Positions 18,655 through 27,653 of a stretch of 39,744 nt of DNA are shown here, one piece after another. Position 1 is the first letter of the stretch. Each line of letters opens with the position of its first letter. The notes beneath the pieces were generated by a model, which saw only the letters and a list, made by a program, of their open reading frames with translations, searched no databases and was not told where the DNA came from. Both the position numbers and the translations under genes were made by a program. The stretch is from Streptomyces flavotricini (lineage in GTDB: Bacteria > Actinomycetota > Actinomycetes > Streptomycetales > Streptomycetaceae): contig NZ_JAINUL010000001.1 of the NCBI RefSeq assembly GCF_020639365.1, positions 6,428,204 to 6,467,947 of the forward strand. The letters run 5' to 3'.

Positions 18655-19797
18655 ATGTCGGCTCGGATCGGAAGCAGGCTGCGCAAGGGTGGGGCCGTGG
18701 CCCTGATCTGCGCACTGGTGACCGCGGCGCTCACGGCGTCCCAGGCCCCCTCGCGGGAGCGGACGTCCGCGGCGGACGCCGAAGAGGCGGCCGTGCTGCC
18801 CGTGCGGCCGCCGGAAGCCGGCGGAGACTCCGACTACCTCGCGGAACTCCCGCCCCCGGCGGGCGAACAGCCGCAGCAGGCCCCGGCCGTCGCACAGCCG
18901 GCCACCGGGGAGCCGGCGGCGCACAACGAACCGGTGGCGATGGGCGGAGGGGAAGGCGCGCAGGGAATCCCCGCGACGGTCCTCGCGGCGTACCGGCTGG
19001 CCGAGCGGAAGGTGGGGCAGACCGACCCCGGCTGCGGACTGCGCTGGCAACTGCTCGCCGCGATCGGCAAGGTCGAGTCCGGGCAGGCCGGCGGCGGTCG
19101 CGTGGACGGCGCCGGCACCACGCTGCGGCCGATCCTGGGCCCCGTACTCGACGGCAACGGCTTCGCGAACATCCGCGACACGGACGGCGGGGAGTACGAC
19201 GGGGACGCCACGTACGACCGGGCGGTCGGCCCGATGCAGTTCATCCCGTCCACCTGGGCGTCGTGGGGTCAGGACGCGGACGGCGACGGCCGCCGCAACC
19301 CCGACAACGTGTACGACGCCGCCCTGGCGGCCGGCCGCTACCTCTGCGCGGGCAGCCGCGACCTCCGCGTACCCGCCGATCTGGACCGGGCGGTGCTCTC
19401 GTACAACCGGTCCGCGGAGTACCTCCGCACGGTGAAGTCCTGGTTCACCTACTACCTCCAGGGCGCCCACGAGGTGCCGAACGCGGGCGGCGACCGGCCT
19501 GCGACCCCGCCCCAGCCGGGTCCGAAGCCGAAGCCGAAGCCGACGCCCACGCCGTCCCCGACGCCGACCCCGGTGCCCACGCCCACGCCGACGCCGACGC
19601 CGTCCCCGTCCCCGTCCCCGACGCCCACGCCGTCCCCGACGCCGACCCCGACCCCGACCCCGACGCCGACCCCGTCACCGAAGCCCACGCCGACGGCGAG
19701 CGCGCGGCCGACCCCCACGCCCACCCCGAGCCCCACGGCCACGCGCACGGCGTCCCCGTCCGCCACCCCGTCCCCCACCGGAACCAAGGCTCCCTAG
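18655..19797 (+). CDS. Secreted lytic transglycosylase with Pro/Thr/Ser-rich tail
   Basis: 380 residues. A signal sequence (RKGGAVALICALVTAALTAS) and a disordered Pro/Ala region precede a transglycosylase SLT-like domain (about 105-275). LLAAIGKVESGQ carries the catalytic Glu E141. AVGPMQFIPSTWASWGQDADG and the calcium-site-like DGDGRRNPDNVYDAALAAGRYLC are typical of the MltB/RlpA-associated actinobacterial group, as is VLSYNRSAEYL. It cleaves peptidoglycan glycan strands outside the membrane. The last 100 residues are almost pure Pro-Thr/Pro-Ser repeats, a probable wall-spanning linker. ATG 18655 follows a GGGGAGGGGA site. A 13-bp hairpin ends the transcript. Confidence 0.9.
   Translation: MSARIGSRLRKGGAVALICALVTAALTASQAPSRERTSAADAEEAAVLPVRPPEAGGDSDYLAELPPPAGEQPQQAPAVAQPATGEPAAHNEPVAMGGGEGAQGIPATVLAAYRLAERKVGQTDPGCGLRWQLLAAIGKVESGQAGGGRVDGAGTTLRPILGPVLDGNGFANIRDTDGGEYDGDATYDRAVGPMQFIPSTWASWGQDADGDGRRNPDNVYDAALAAGRYLCAGSRDLRVPADLDRAVLSYNRSAEYLRTVKSWFTYYLQGAHEVPNAGGDRPATPPQPGPKPKPKPTPTPSPTPTPVPTPTPTPTPSPSPSPTPTPSPTPTPTPTPTPTPSPKPTPTASARPTPTPTPSPTATRTASPSATPSPTGTKAP
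19522..19785. repeat. Low-complexity Pro-Thr/Pro-Ser coding repeat
   Basis: Imperfect 6-bp repeats of CCGACG, CCCACG and CCGTCC type encode Lys-Pro, Thr-Pro and Ser-Pro dipeptides at the end of the transglycosylase gene. Such tracts change length easily and are hard to assemble. Confidence 0.9.
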
Positions 19798-19820
19798 GGG
19801 GCGCTCACCGAGCAGCACGA

Positions 19821-19850
19821 GACGGCCCGCCGGGGAACCGGCGGGCCGTC
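19821..19850 (+). terminator. 13-bp hairpin after the transglycosylase gene
   Basis: Arms GACGGCCCGCCGG (19821-19833) and CCGGCGGGCCGTC (19838-19850), loop GGAA, starting 24 bp after the stop codon. Confidence 0.88.
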
Positions 19851-19958
19851 CTCGTTCCGCTCCACCGGCCGCCGGCCCGAGACGGTTCTCATCTCCGCCC
19901 CGCGTTGCTACGGTGCGGGCTCCGCCCTGACGTCCCATCAGATTCCGGAGGCCCCGGC

Positions 19959-20099
19959 ATGCGCGCACTCCTCGCCGCCGCCATCGGGCTTGCCGCCGCG
20001 CTGGCCCTCGTGTTCGCCATCACGGCACTCGGGGCGCCCGAAGGCAAGACCTCGCCCAAGCCCCTGCTCACCACCGCGCCCAGCGCGCCCGGACAGTAG
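19959..20099 (+). CDS. 46-residue small membrane protein (SPW_0924-like)
   Basis: It starts at ATG 19959 with GGAGG seven bases upstream. Residues 3-25 are one hydrophobic segment (LLAAAIGLAAALALVFAITA). A short outer tail, PEGKTSPKPLLTTAPSAPGQ, follows. The pattern matches the tiny family I recall as SPW_0924, found beside DUF3068 genes in Streptomyces. No function is known to me. The stop is 13 bp before the next gene, so the two form an operon and the peptide may partner the DUF3068 protein. Confidence 0.8.
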   Translation: MRALLAAAIGLAAALALVFAITALGAPEGKTSPKPLLTTAPSAPGQ

Positions 20100-20112
20100 A
20101 GGAGGCCCGGCC

Positions 20113-21117
20113 TTGAGACGTACCGCCAGCCTCGTCCTGCTCGCCTTCGCCGTGTTCCTCGCCGCCCTCGCACCGCTGCTGCGCTGGTACGCGTACCCCC
20201 GGCTCGCCAAGATCCCGCCGAGCCAGTACCAGGAGGTGGTCCTGGAGGCGAAGGACGCGACCCTCCTCGACTACACCGCCGGCATGCAGCCCAAGAAGGT
20301 GGACAAGGTCACCATCGTCCAGACCCTGAAGGGCGACGTCGAGGCGTCGAAGGAGATCGAGGCCAGCGCCGGCAAGGACGTCGTCGTCTGGGACACCCTG
20401 ACGTACATCATGGGCCCGGACGGGAAGATGGTGTCGCAGATACCCGAGCGCTACATCTTCGACGCCCACAGCCAGGACCCGGTGCACGCCACCGGCGAGA
20501 TGGTCGACGGCGACCCGGTCAGACGCGAGGGCATCGAGTTCAAGTGGCCGTTCTTCACCGAGCCGCGCGACTACCTCTACTTCGACGCGCAGACCCGCAC
20601 CGCCTCGCCCATCCACTACGTCGGGCCGCGCACGTACCGCGGGATGGACGTCTACTACTACGAGCAGACCCTCCCGTGGACGAAGGTCGCGCTCCCGAAG
20701 AAGATGCCGATCGAGGGCATCGACCCGAAGACCTTCGAGCAGAGCACCGGCACCAGCCTCTGGTACCAGGCCAAGGCGATGTTCTGGGTCGACCCGGTGA
20801 CCGGGGCGCCCGTCAACGCCGAGCAGGTCATCGAGCAGGAGATGCGCGGCGGCATCGCGGCCGGCGCAGCCGACGGCAGGCTCACCGTCTTCGCCGGGCA
20901 CGTGAAGATGCGCGAGGACTACGCCGCGTACACCGTCGACCTGGTCAAGTCGAACCGTACGAAGGTCCTCGCGCTGCACACCTATGCCCCGATCGGCCTG
21001 GCGGCGGGGGCCCTCGTCCTGCTCGGGGCGGCCCTGTGGCTGGAGGCCCGCGGCCGGCGCCGCGGCGGGGCCGAGGACGGGGAGGCGCTCACCACGCCGC
21101 TCACTGCTGCCGTCTGA
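20113..21117 (+). CDS. DUF3068 domain membrane-anchored protein (porin PorA-like family)
   Basis: 334 residues. A hydrophobic N-terminal anchor (LVLLAFAVFLAALAPLLRW) is followed by a large extracytoplasmic domain (about 30-285), then a second membrane segment (PIGLAAGALVLLGAALWLEA) and a short charged tail. Conserved DUF3068 features include DTLTYIMGPDG, ERYIFDAHSQDPVHATGE and YEQTLPWTKVALPKKMP. The family occurs in actinobacteria and is often named porin PorA family; transport has not been shown for it to my knowledge. The start is a TTG with GGAGG (20101-20105) seven bases upstream, the only well-spaced site. Its last 17 bp overlap the convergent hrpB 3' end. Confidence 0.88.
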   Translation: MRRTASLVLLAFAVFLAALAPLLRWYAYPRLAKIPPSQYQEVVLEAKDATLLDYTAGMQPKKVDKVTIVQTLKGDVEASKEIEASAGKDVVVWDTLTYIMGPDGKMVSQIPERYIFDAHSQDPVHATGEMVDGDPVRREGIEFKWPFFTEPRDYLYFDAQTRTASPIHYVGPRTYRGMDVYYYEQTLPWTKVALPKKMPIEGIDPKTFEQSTGTSLWYQAKAMFWVDPVTGAPVNAEQVIEQEMRGGIAAGAADGRLTVFAGHVKMREDYAAYTVDLVKSNRTKVLALHTYAPIGLAAGALVLLGAALWLEARGRRRGGAEDGEALTTPLTAAV

Positions 21118-23712
21118 GCCGGGCGTTGGTGTGCCGGGTGGGCTCGGCGTTCGCCGGGTCCTCCGGCCAGGGGTGCTTGGGGTAGCGGCCGCGGAGCTCG
21201 GCCCGCACCGCGCGGTAGCCGCCCTGCCAGAAGGAGGCCAGGTCGGCGGTGACGGCGGCGGGCCGTCCGGCCGGGGACAGCAGGTGCACGAGTACGGGGA
21301 CCCCGGCCACCTTCGGGGTCTCGGCCAGCCCGAACAGCTCCTGCAGCTTCACGGCGAGGACCGGCTGCCCGTGCCCCTGCCCGGCGGAGTAGTCCACCCG
21401 GATCCGGGAGCCGCTGGGCACCTCGATCCGCTCCGGGGCCAGTTCGTCGAGGCGGGCGGCCTCGCCGGTGGCCCAGGGGAGCAGCCGGTTCAGGGCCTGC
21501 CCGGCGTCGATCCGCCCCAGATCGGCGCGGCGGCGGGCCCGTGACAGCTCGGGCTCCAGCCAGTCGTCGGCGCGGTCCAGCAGGGCGTCGTCGTCCTGTA
21601 CGTCGGGCCAGTCGCGGCCGAGCGTGCGGTGCAGGAAGCCGAGCCGGGCCCGGAGCGTCCGCGCGTCCGGGGACCAGCGCAGCAGGCCGAGACCCTCGCT
21701 GCGCAGGCCGTCGAGGAGGGCGGCCCTGACCAGGCCCGGGTCGGGGTTCCTGAGCGGGCGCACGGTCAGCGCGATGGCCCCGAGCCGCTCCGCTGACCTG
21801 GCCACCACGTCCCCGTCCTCCCAGCGCACCTCTTCTGCCGTGGTCAGCAGGTGCGCGGCGGCGGCCCGGGCGGTGTCCTCGTCGACGACGGCGGCCAGCC
21901 GGACCCGGGCGGAGGCGGAATGCGGCCCCCGGTCGGCGACGGCGACGGCCAGCCAGGGGGCGCTGCGCAGCGACGACCCGTCGGCCGGCTCGGCCCCCGT
22001 GCCGTTGGCCATGAGGAAGGCCCCCCGGCCCTTGGCCCCGGCGACGCGCTCGGGGAACGCGAGCGCCGCGACGAGCCCGGCGGCGGCGTCGTCGGCGTTC
22101 GGGGCGTGGGGGTCCGGGGGTGCGGCGCCCGAAGGGGTCCGGGGCGGGGCCCCGGTTTCGGCGGCACCCGCCGCGCGTTCCAGGCGCCCGGCCTCCGCCC
22201 GCCAGCGCGCCGCGTACGCGTCGCCACCCGCGCGGGCCCGCCGCCAGGCGGCGGCCAGGTCGTCCCCGTACTCCCGCGGCGGCTCCTCGCTCAGCAGGGC
22301 GACGATCTCGGCCGCCCGGCGGGGTCCCAGCGAGGCGGAGCCGTCCAGCAGGGCGCGGGCGAGGCGCGGGTGCAGCCCGAGCCGGGCCATCCGCTGCCCG
22401 CGCGCGGTGACCCCGCCGGCCGGGGACACCGCGCCCACCGCGACCAGCACCTCCCGCGCCGCGGCCATCGCCCCGGCGGGCGGCGGGTCCGGCAGGGCCA
22501 GCCCGGCCGCGTCCGGATCGCCCCAGCACGCCGCCTGCAGCGCGAACTGCGCCAGGTCCGCGATCCGGATCTCGGCGGACGGGAACGCCGGCAGGCGGCC
22601 GTCCTCCGCCTGCGACCAGCAGCGGTACACGGTCCCCGGCGCCTCGCGCCCGGCCCGGCCCGCCCGCTGGCGCCCGCGGCCCGGCCCGCCCGCTGGCGCC
22701 CGGCCGCGCGGGACGCCCGTACGGTCGCCAGGGCGCCCAGCCCCCGCGCATGGTCCACCCGGGGTTCGCGGGCCAGCCCGGAGTCCACGACCACCCGCAC
22801 CCCGGGCACGGTCAGGCTGGACTCCGCCACCGCGGTGGACAGGATCACCCGGCGGCGCGGCGCGACGGAGAGCGCCGCGTCCTGCACCGCCGCCGGGGCG
22901 CGTCCGTGGAGCTGGAGGACCTCCGCCTCCACCCCGGCCAGCTGCCCGGCGACCCGGGCGATCTCCCCGACGCCGGGCAGGAAGCACAGGACGTCACCGG
23001 AACGTTCCGCCAGCGCCCGCCGCACCACCGAGGCCACGTGCGCGAGCTGAGCGGGGTCCACCCGCATCCCGTGCGGCGGCCGCACCGGCCGGGCCGGCGG
23101 GACCCAGACCGTCTCCACCGGGTACGAAACCCCCGCGGCCTCCACCACCGGCGCGCCCCCGGGACGCCCACGGCCCAGGACGCGGGCCCAGCCCTCGGCG
23201 TCGGTCGTCGCCGAAGCCGCCACCAGCCGCAGATCCGGGCGCAGGGTCTCCCGTACGTCCAGCAGGAACGCGGCGACCGTGTCGGCGTCGAGGTGCCGCT
23301 CGTGGCACTCGTCCAGGACCACCACGTCCACACCCCGGAGCTCCTGGTCCCGCTGGAGGCGCTGGAGCAGCACCCCGGTGGTGACCACTTCCACCACCGT
23401 CCCCGGTCCCGCCACCCGCTCGCCGCGCACCGTGAAGCCCACCGAGCCGCCCACCTGCTCGCCGAGCAGCCAGGCCATCCGCCGCGCCGCCGCCCGGGCG
23501 GCGATGCGCCGGGGCTCGGCGACGACCACCCGGCGCCGGGGCCCGCCGCCCACCAGCCCCGCCAGCACCAGCGGCACCAGCGTGGTCTTGCCCGTGCCGG
23601 GCGGGGCGCAGAGCACCGCGGTGCCGTGGCCGTCCAGCGCCGAGACGAGCGCGGGCAGGGCCTCCCGTACGGGGAGGGCGTCGAGGTCGGCCTGACGGAG
23701 CTGTGGGGTCAA
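21101..23712 (-). pseudogene. hrpB: ATP-dependent helicase HrpB, frameshifted by a 26-bp tandem duplication
   Basis: Two overlapping frames together encode one DEAH-box helicase of the HrpB group. The N-terminal part (23712 to about 22700) has Walker A APPGTGKTTLV, LDECHERHLDAD, SATTD and LCFLPGVGEI. The C-terminal part (about 22680 to 21101) starts with GRAGREAPGTVYRCWSQ and runs through the winged-helix, ratchet and HrpB C-terminal domains to a normal end. Deleting one copy of the 26-bp repeat at 22651-22702 restores a single frame of about 861 residues and rebuilds motif VI, QRAGRAGREAPG. As written, the protein ends shortly after motif VI. The rest is well preserved, so the lesion is recent, reversible or a sequence error. 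The TTG start at 23712 lies 7 bp after the methyltransferase gene. Confidence 0.88.
22651..22702. repeat. 26-bp perfect tandem duplication in hrpB
   Basis: 22651-22676 and 22677-22702 are identical 26-mers beginning CGGCCCGGCCCGCCCGCTGG. The length is not a multiple of three, which is what breaks the hrpB frame. Confidence 0.95.
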
Positions 23713-23719
23713 CTGGGTC

Positions 23720-24601
23720 TCAGTCCCTCTCGCAGACGAAGATCGCGGTGCCGGGGATCAGGTTGCCGCGCAGCGGCGACCAGCCGCCCCACTCCTGGGT
23801 GTTCCACGCGGGCCACTCCGGCTCCACCAGGTCGACCAGGCGGAACCCGCCCGCCACCACGTCCCGGACCCGGTCGCCGAGGGTGCGGTGGTGCTCCACG
23901 TAGACGGCGCGGCCCTGCTCGTCCTGCTCCACGTACGGGGTCCGGTCGAAGTAGGAGGCGGCGATCGACAGCCCCTCGGGGCCGGGCTCGTCGGGGAAGG
24001 CCCAGCGGATGGGGTGGGTGACCGAGAAGACCCAGCGGCCGCCGGGGCGCAGGACGCGGTGGACCTCGCGCATGACGTTCACGGGGTCGGCGACGAAGGG
24101 GACGGCCCCGTAAGCGGAGCAGGCGAGGTCGAAGGAGCCGTCGCGGAAGGGCAGCCTTCCGGCGTCGGCCTCCACCAGCCGGACCATCGGCACATCGCTG
24201 CCGCCGATGCGCAGGGCGTGCTGGAGCTGGCGGTGGGAGAGGTCGAGGGCGACGGGGCGGGCGCCCCGGGCGGCCAGCCAGCGCGAGCACTGGGCGGCGC
24301 CGGCGCCGATCTCCAGGACGTCCTTGTCCTTGAGGGAGTCCGCGGGGCCGAGCAGGGCGGCGTCCGCCTCGTCGAGGCCTTCCGGCCCCCAGACGAACCG
24401 GTCGTCGCCGAGGAAGGCGCCGTGCTCGCTCTGGTACTCGTCGGCGTTGCGGTCCCACCAGCCCCGGCTGGCCCGGCTGCTCTCCGCGTCGTCGGCGTCA
24501 CGCCGGGTGGCCTCGGCGTCCTCACCGGCGTCCTCGACGCCGCCGTGGCCGATGCCGTCGGCCTCGTACGCTTCTTCGGAGGCGTAGTCCTCTTGGTTCA
24601 T
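23720..24601 (-). CDS. Class I SAM-dependent methyltransferase
   Basis: 293 residues. An acidic, probably disordered N-terminus (about 1-45, rich in Glu, Asp and Ala) precedes WWDRNADEYQSEHGAFLGDD, a segment common in this actinobacterial methyltransferase group. Motif I is DVLEIGAGAAQCSRWLAARG, motif II is around PVALDLSHRQL, then LPFRDGSFDLACSAYGAVPF and MREVHRVLRPGGRWVFSVTH. The remainder (RWAFPDEPGPEGL, WGGWSPLRG) is a cap typical of the group. The target is unknown. ATG 24601 has no clear ribosome site. It precedes hrpB on the same strand and is divergent from rpsA, sharing the intergenic region. Confidence 0.9.
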   Translation of the reverse strand: MNQEDYASEEAYEADGIGHGGVEDAGEDAEATRRDADDAESSRASRGWWDRNADEYQSEHGAFLGDDRFVWGPEGLDEADAALLGPADSLKDKDVLEIGAGAAQCSRWLAARGARPVALDLSHRQLQHALRIGGSDVPMVRLVEADAGRLPFRDGSFDLACSAYGAVPFVADPVNVMREVHRVLRPGGRWVFSVTHPIRWAFPDEPGPEGLSIAASYFDRTPYVEQDEQGRAVYVEHHRTLGDRVRDVVAGGFRLVDLVEPEWPAWNTQEWGGWSPLRGNLIPGTAIFVCERD

Positions 24602-24734
24602 GGGGCCCGTCGTCGTAGTCTGCGGAAAGAGTCGGAAAGAGTCGTGACACGGCAGAGAAGGGCCATCGGCGCCTGCCCGCCCACGAATTGTGCCGGTTAT
24701 GCGGCGATCCGCCCGGGGTGTGCGCCTTCGCGCA

Positions 24735-24763
24735 TTGACCCTGTCCGGCTGCCCCCGTATGCT
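24735..24763 (+). promoter_or_regulatory. rpsA promoter (sigma-HrdB type)
   Basis: TTGACC (24735-24740), a 17-nt spacer and TATGCT (24758-24763), a near-consensus vegetative promoter. The transcript would start near 24770. Confidence 0.85.
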
Positions 24764-24769
24764 ACAAGT

Positions 24770-24969
24770 TGCGCTGCGAGCCTGTGCTCCTCAGACCTAG
24801 CAGGCTGCGCTTGCATCTGTTGATGTCCCCTCGGTTTTCGAGGCCCTGGCCCGCTTCACGGCGGAGTAGGGGCTTCCTTGGCTGTCCGGCTTCTTCGGCA
24901 GATGCCGATAAGGGCTCCCGGCGTAGCAGTACCTACGACTTTCTGTCCGTAACCGGAGCCCTTTCCCAC
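24770..24969 (+). promoter_or_regulatory. Long rpsA 5' leader, possible autoregulatory RNA
   Basis: About 200 nt separate the predicted transcription start from the rpsA ATG. The leader contains short complementary segments such as GCAGGCTGCGC and CTCGGTTTTCGAG (a 5-bp stem, 24831-24843) and GCCG/CGGC pairs. Ribosomal protein S1 represses its own leader in E. coli; a similar role here is inference. Confidence 0.4.
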
Positions 24970-26478
24970 ATGACGAGCAGCACCGAGACCACCTCTACCA
25001 CCCCGCAGGTAGCGGTCAACGACATCGGTAACGAGGAAGCCTTCCTCGCCGCGATCGACGAAACGATCAAGTACTTCAACGACGGCGACATCGTCGACGG
25101 CGTCATCGTGAAGGTCGACCGGGACGAGGTCCTGCTCGACATCGGTTACAAGACCGAAGGCGTGATCCCGAGCCGTGAGCTCTCGATCAAGCACGACGTC
25201 GACCCGAACGAGGTCGTCAAGGTCGGCGACGAGATCGAGGCCCTGGTTCTCCAGAAGGAGGACAAGGAAGGCCGTCTGATCCTGTCCAAGAAGCGCGCCC
25301 AGTACGAGCGCGCCTGGGGCACGATCGAGAAGATCAAGGAAGAAGACGGCATCGTCACCGGTACCGTCATCGAGGTCGTCAAGGGTGGTCTCATCCTCGA
25401 CATCGGCCTCCGCGGCTTCCTGCCGGCCTCCCTCGTCGAGATGCGCCGCGTCCGCGACCTCCAGCCCTACGTGGGCAAGGAGCTCGAGGCGAAGATCATC
25501 GAGCTGGACAAGAACCGCAACAACGTGGTCCTGTCCCGCCGCGCCTGGCTGGAGCAGACCCAGTCCGAGGTTCGCCAGACGTTCCTCACCACCCTGCAGA
25601 AGGGTCAGGTCCGCTCCGGCGTCGTTTCCTCGATCGTCAACTTCGGTGCCTTCGTGGACCTGGGTGGCGTCGACGGTCTCGTCCACGTCTCCGAGCTGTC
25701 CTGGAAGCACATCGACCACCCGTCCGAGGTTGTCGAGGTCGGCCAGGAAGTCACCGTCGAGGTCCTCGACGTGGACATGGACCGCGAGCGTGTCTCCCTG
25801 TCGCTGAAGGCGACGCAGGAGGACCCGTGGCAGCAGTTCGCCCGTACGCACCAGATCGGTCAGGTCGTCCCGGGTAAGGTCACCAAGCTGGTTCCGTTCG
25901 GTGCGTTCGTCCGCGTGGACGAGGGCATCGAGGGTCTGGTCCACATCTCCGAGCTGGCCGAGCGCCACGTGGAGATCCCGGAGCAGGTCGTCCAGGTCAA
26001 CGACGAGATCTTCGTCAAGGTCATCGACATCGACCTCGAGCGTCGCCGGATCTCGCTGTCCCTGAAGCAGGCCAACGAGTCCTTCGGTGCCGACCCGGCG
26101 TCGGTCGAGTTCGACCCGACCCTGTACGGCATGGCCGCGTCCTACGACGACCAGGGCAACTACATCTACCCCGAGGGCTTCGACCCCGAGACCAACGACT
26201 GGCTCGAGGGCTTCGACACCCAGCGCGAGACGTGGGAGCGCCAGTACGCCGAGGCGCAGGTCCGCTTCGAGCAGCACCAGGCCCAGGTCATCAAGAGCCG
26301 CGAGGCCGACGAGGCCGCTGCTGCCGAGGGCGCTGCCGCCCCGGCCGCCAGTGGCAACGCCGGTGCGGGCATCTCGGGCGGTTCCTACTCCTCGGAGTCG
26401 GACGAGACCTCGGGCGCCCTGGCCTCCGACGAGGCCCTGGCCGCGCTCCGCGAGAAGCTGGCCGGCGGCCAGAGCTGA
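24970..26478 (+). CDS. rpsA: 30S ribosomal protein S1
   Basis: 502 residues with four S1 (OB-fold) domains. S1-1 is about 36-105 (VDGVIVKVDRDEVLLDIGYK), S1-2 about 122-190, S1-3 about 207-277 (SGVVSSIVNFGAFVDLGGVD) and S1-4 about 292-364 (PGKVTKLVPFGAFVRVDEGI). A tail rich in Glu, Ala, Gln and Ser follows. Actinobacterial S1 has four domains against six in E. coli, so the length is normal. It binds mRNA at the ribosome platform. ATG 24970 gives the conserved MTSSTE start, with GGAG 11 bases upstream. The frame is open further upstream through the leader, but that part does not resemble S1. Codon use shows more C-ending and GGT codons than its neighbours, as expected for high expression. Confidence 0.96.
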   Translation: MTSSTETTSTTPQVAVNDIGNEEAFLAAIDETIKYFNDGDIVDGVIVKVDRDEVLLDIGYKTEGVIPSRELSIKHDVDPNEVVKVGDEIEALVLQKEDKEGRLILSKKRAQYERAWGTIEKIKEEDGIVTGTVIEVVKGGLILDIGLRGFLPASLVEMRRVRDLQPYVGKELEAKIIELDKNRNNVVLSRRAWLEQTQSEVRQTFLTTLQKGQVRSGVVSSIVNFGAFVDLGGVDGLVHVSELSWKHIDHPSEVVEVGQEVTVEVLDVDMDRERVSLSLKATQEDPWQQFARTHQIGQVVPGKVTKLVPFGAFVRVDEGIEGLVHISELAERHVEIPEQVVQVNDEIFVKVIDIDLERRRISLSLKQANESFGADPASVEFDPTLYGMAASYDDQGNYIYPEGFDPETNDWLEGFDTQRETWERQYAEAQVRFEQHQAQVIKSREADEAAAAEGAAAPAASGNAGAGISGGSYSSESDETSGALASDEALAALREKLAGGQS

Positions 26479-26522
26479 TCGCAGCGCATCGCACCCCGGT
26501 GTGAGCTGTAACTGAGCTGAAC

Positions 26523-26558
26523 GACAAGGCCCGTCCCCCTCGGGGGGCGGGCCTTGTC
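26523..26558 (+). terminator. rpsA terminator
   Basis: 16-bp stem (26523-26538 with 26543-26558, one T-G wobble) and loop CTCG, 44 bp after the stop codon, the cleanest unidirectional terminator in the window. Confidence 0.92.
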
Positions 26559-26645
26559 GCGTTCCTGTGAAAGCGGCCAACTGGGGAATGGAGCCGCCGC
26601 CTTGGACGTTGTGCGCACAGTAGGCGGCGAGGAGGAGTGGTGGCG

Positions 26646-27584
26646 GTGCTTGATCCACAGGGTTTGTACGAATGGGATGCCAAGGGCCTGGCAGTGGCTG
26701 ATCTGGCGCTCGCCCAGGACTCGGCCGGGCTGGTCATGCTCTACCACTTCGAGGGGTACATCGACGCGGGTGAGGCCGGGGAGCAGATCGTCGAGCGGCT
26801 GCTCGACACGCTGCCCCACCAGGTCGTGGCCCGGTTCGACGCGGACCGCCTGGTCGACTACCGCGCCCGGCGGCCGCTGCTGACGTTCCAGCGCGACCAC
26901 TGGAGCGAGTTCGAGGAGCCCCGCCTGGAGGTGCGACTCGTCCAGGACGCCACGGGCGCCCCGTTCCTGCTGCTCTCCGGCCCCGAGCCGGACGTGGAGT
27001 GGGAGCGCTTCGCCGTCGCCGTCCGCCAGATCGTCGAACGCCTCGGCGTCCGCCTCTCGGTCAACTTCCACGGCATCCCCATGGGCGTCCCGCACACCCG
27101 GCCCGTCGGGATCACCCCGCACGGCAATCGGACCGACCTCATGCCGGGGCACCGCAGCCCGTTCGACGAGGCGCAGGTGCCGGGCAGCGCGGAGTCCCTG
27201 GTGGAGTTCCGCCTCGGCCAGGCCGGGCACGACGTGCTGGGCGTCGCCGCCCACGTACCGCACTACGTGGCGCGTTCCCCGTACCCGGACGCGGCGCTGA
27301 CGGTGCTGGAGGCGATCACGGCGGCGACCGGACTGGTCCTGCCGGCGGTGGCGCACGCGCTGCGCACCGAGGCGCACCGTACGCAGACGGAGATCGACCG
27401 GCAGATCCGCGAGGGCGACGAGGAGCTGGTCTCCCTGGTCCAGGGGCTGGAGCACCAGTACGACGCGGCGGCCGGGGCCGAGACGCGGGGCAACATGATC
27501 GCGGAGCCCCAGGAGATCCCGTCGGCGGACGAGATCGGCCGCGAGTTCGAGCGGTTCCTGGCGGAGCGCGAGGGCGAGGGCTGA
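26646..27584 (+). CDS. PAC2 family protein (proteasome assembly chaperone-like)
   Basis: 312 residues. LDPQGLYEWDAKGLAVADLA, then LVMLYHFEGYIDAGEAGEQI opens the PAC2 fold. DYRARRPLLTF, LLLSGPEPDVEWERFA, NFHGIPMGVPHTRPVGITPH and AAHVPHYVARSPYPDAALTVLEAI are all family hallmarks. Relatives include the Rv2125 type proteins of actinobacteria, named for similarity to eukaryotic proteasome assembly chaperones. A direct role in proteasome assembly in Streptomyces is not established. A charged C-terminus (DEIGREFERFLAEREGEG) could be helical. The GTG at 26646 is preferred, with AGGAGG at 26630-26635; GTGs at 26637 and 26640 are too close to that site. Confidence 0.9.
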   Translation: MLDPQGLYEWDAKGLAVADLALAQDSAGLVMLYHFEGYIDAGEAGEQIVERLLDTLPHQVVARFDADRLVDYRARRPLLTFQRDHWSEFEEPRLEVRLVQDATGAPFLLLSGPEPDVEWERFAVAVRQIVERLGVRLSVNFHGIPMGVPHTRPVGITPHGNRTDLMPGHRSPFDEAQVPGSAESLVEFRLGQAGHDVLGVAAHVPHYVARSPYPDAALTVLEAITAATGLVLPAVAHALRTEAHRTQTEIDRQIREGDEELVSLVQGLEHQYDAAAGAETRGNMIAEPQEIPSADEIGREFERFLAEREGEG

Positions 27585-27640
27585 GGGCCTCGTCCCGGTC
27601 GGCGGGGCGGGGGGCTGTACGGCGGCCCGGGCGCGGGGTC

Positions 27641-27646
27641 TAGTCT
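27641..27646 (+). promoter_or_regulatory. Candidate -10 element of coaE (leaderless)
   Basis: TAGTCT lies seven bases before the coaE ATG with no Shine-Dalgarno sequence between, so transcription would start at or one base before the start codon. Confidence 0.5.
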
Positions 27647-27653
27647 GCTGGGC

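Noticed and set aside
24769..24969. N-terminal extension of rpsA in the same frame
   Set aside because: The frame is open but starts at the transcription start region, has no ribosome site and does not resemble ribosomal protein S1.
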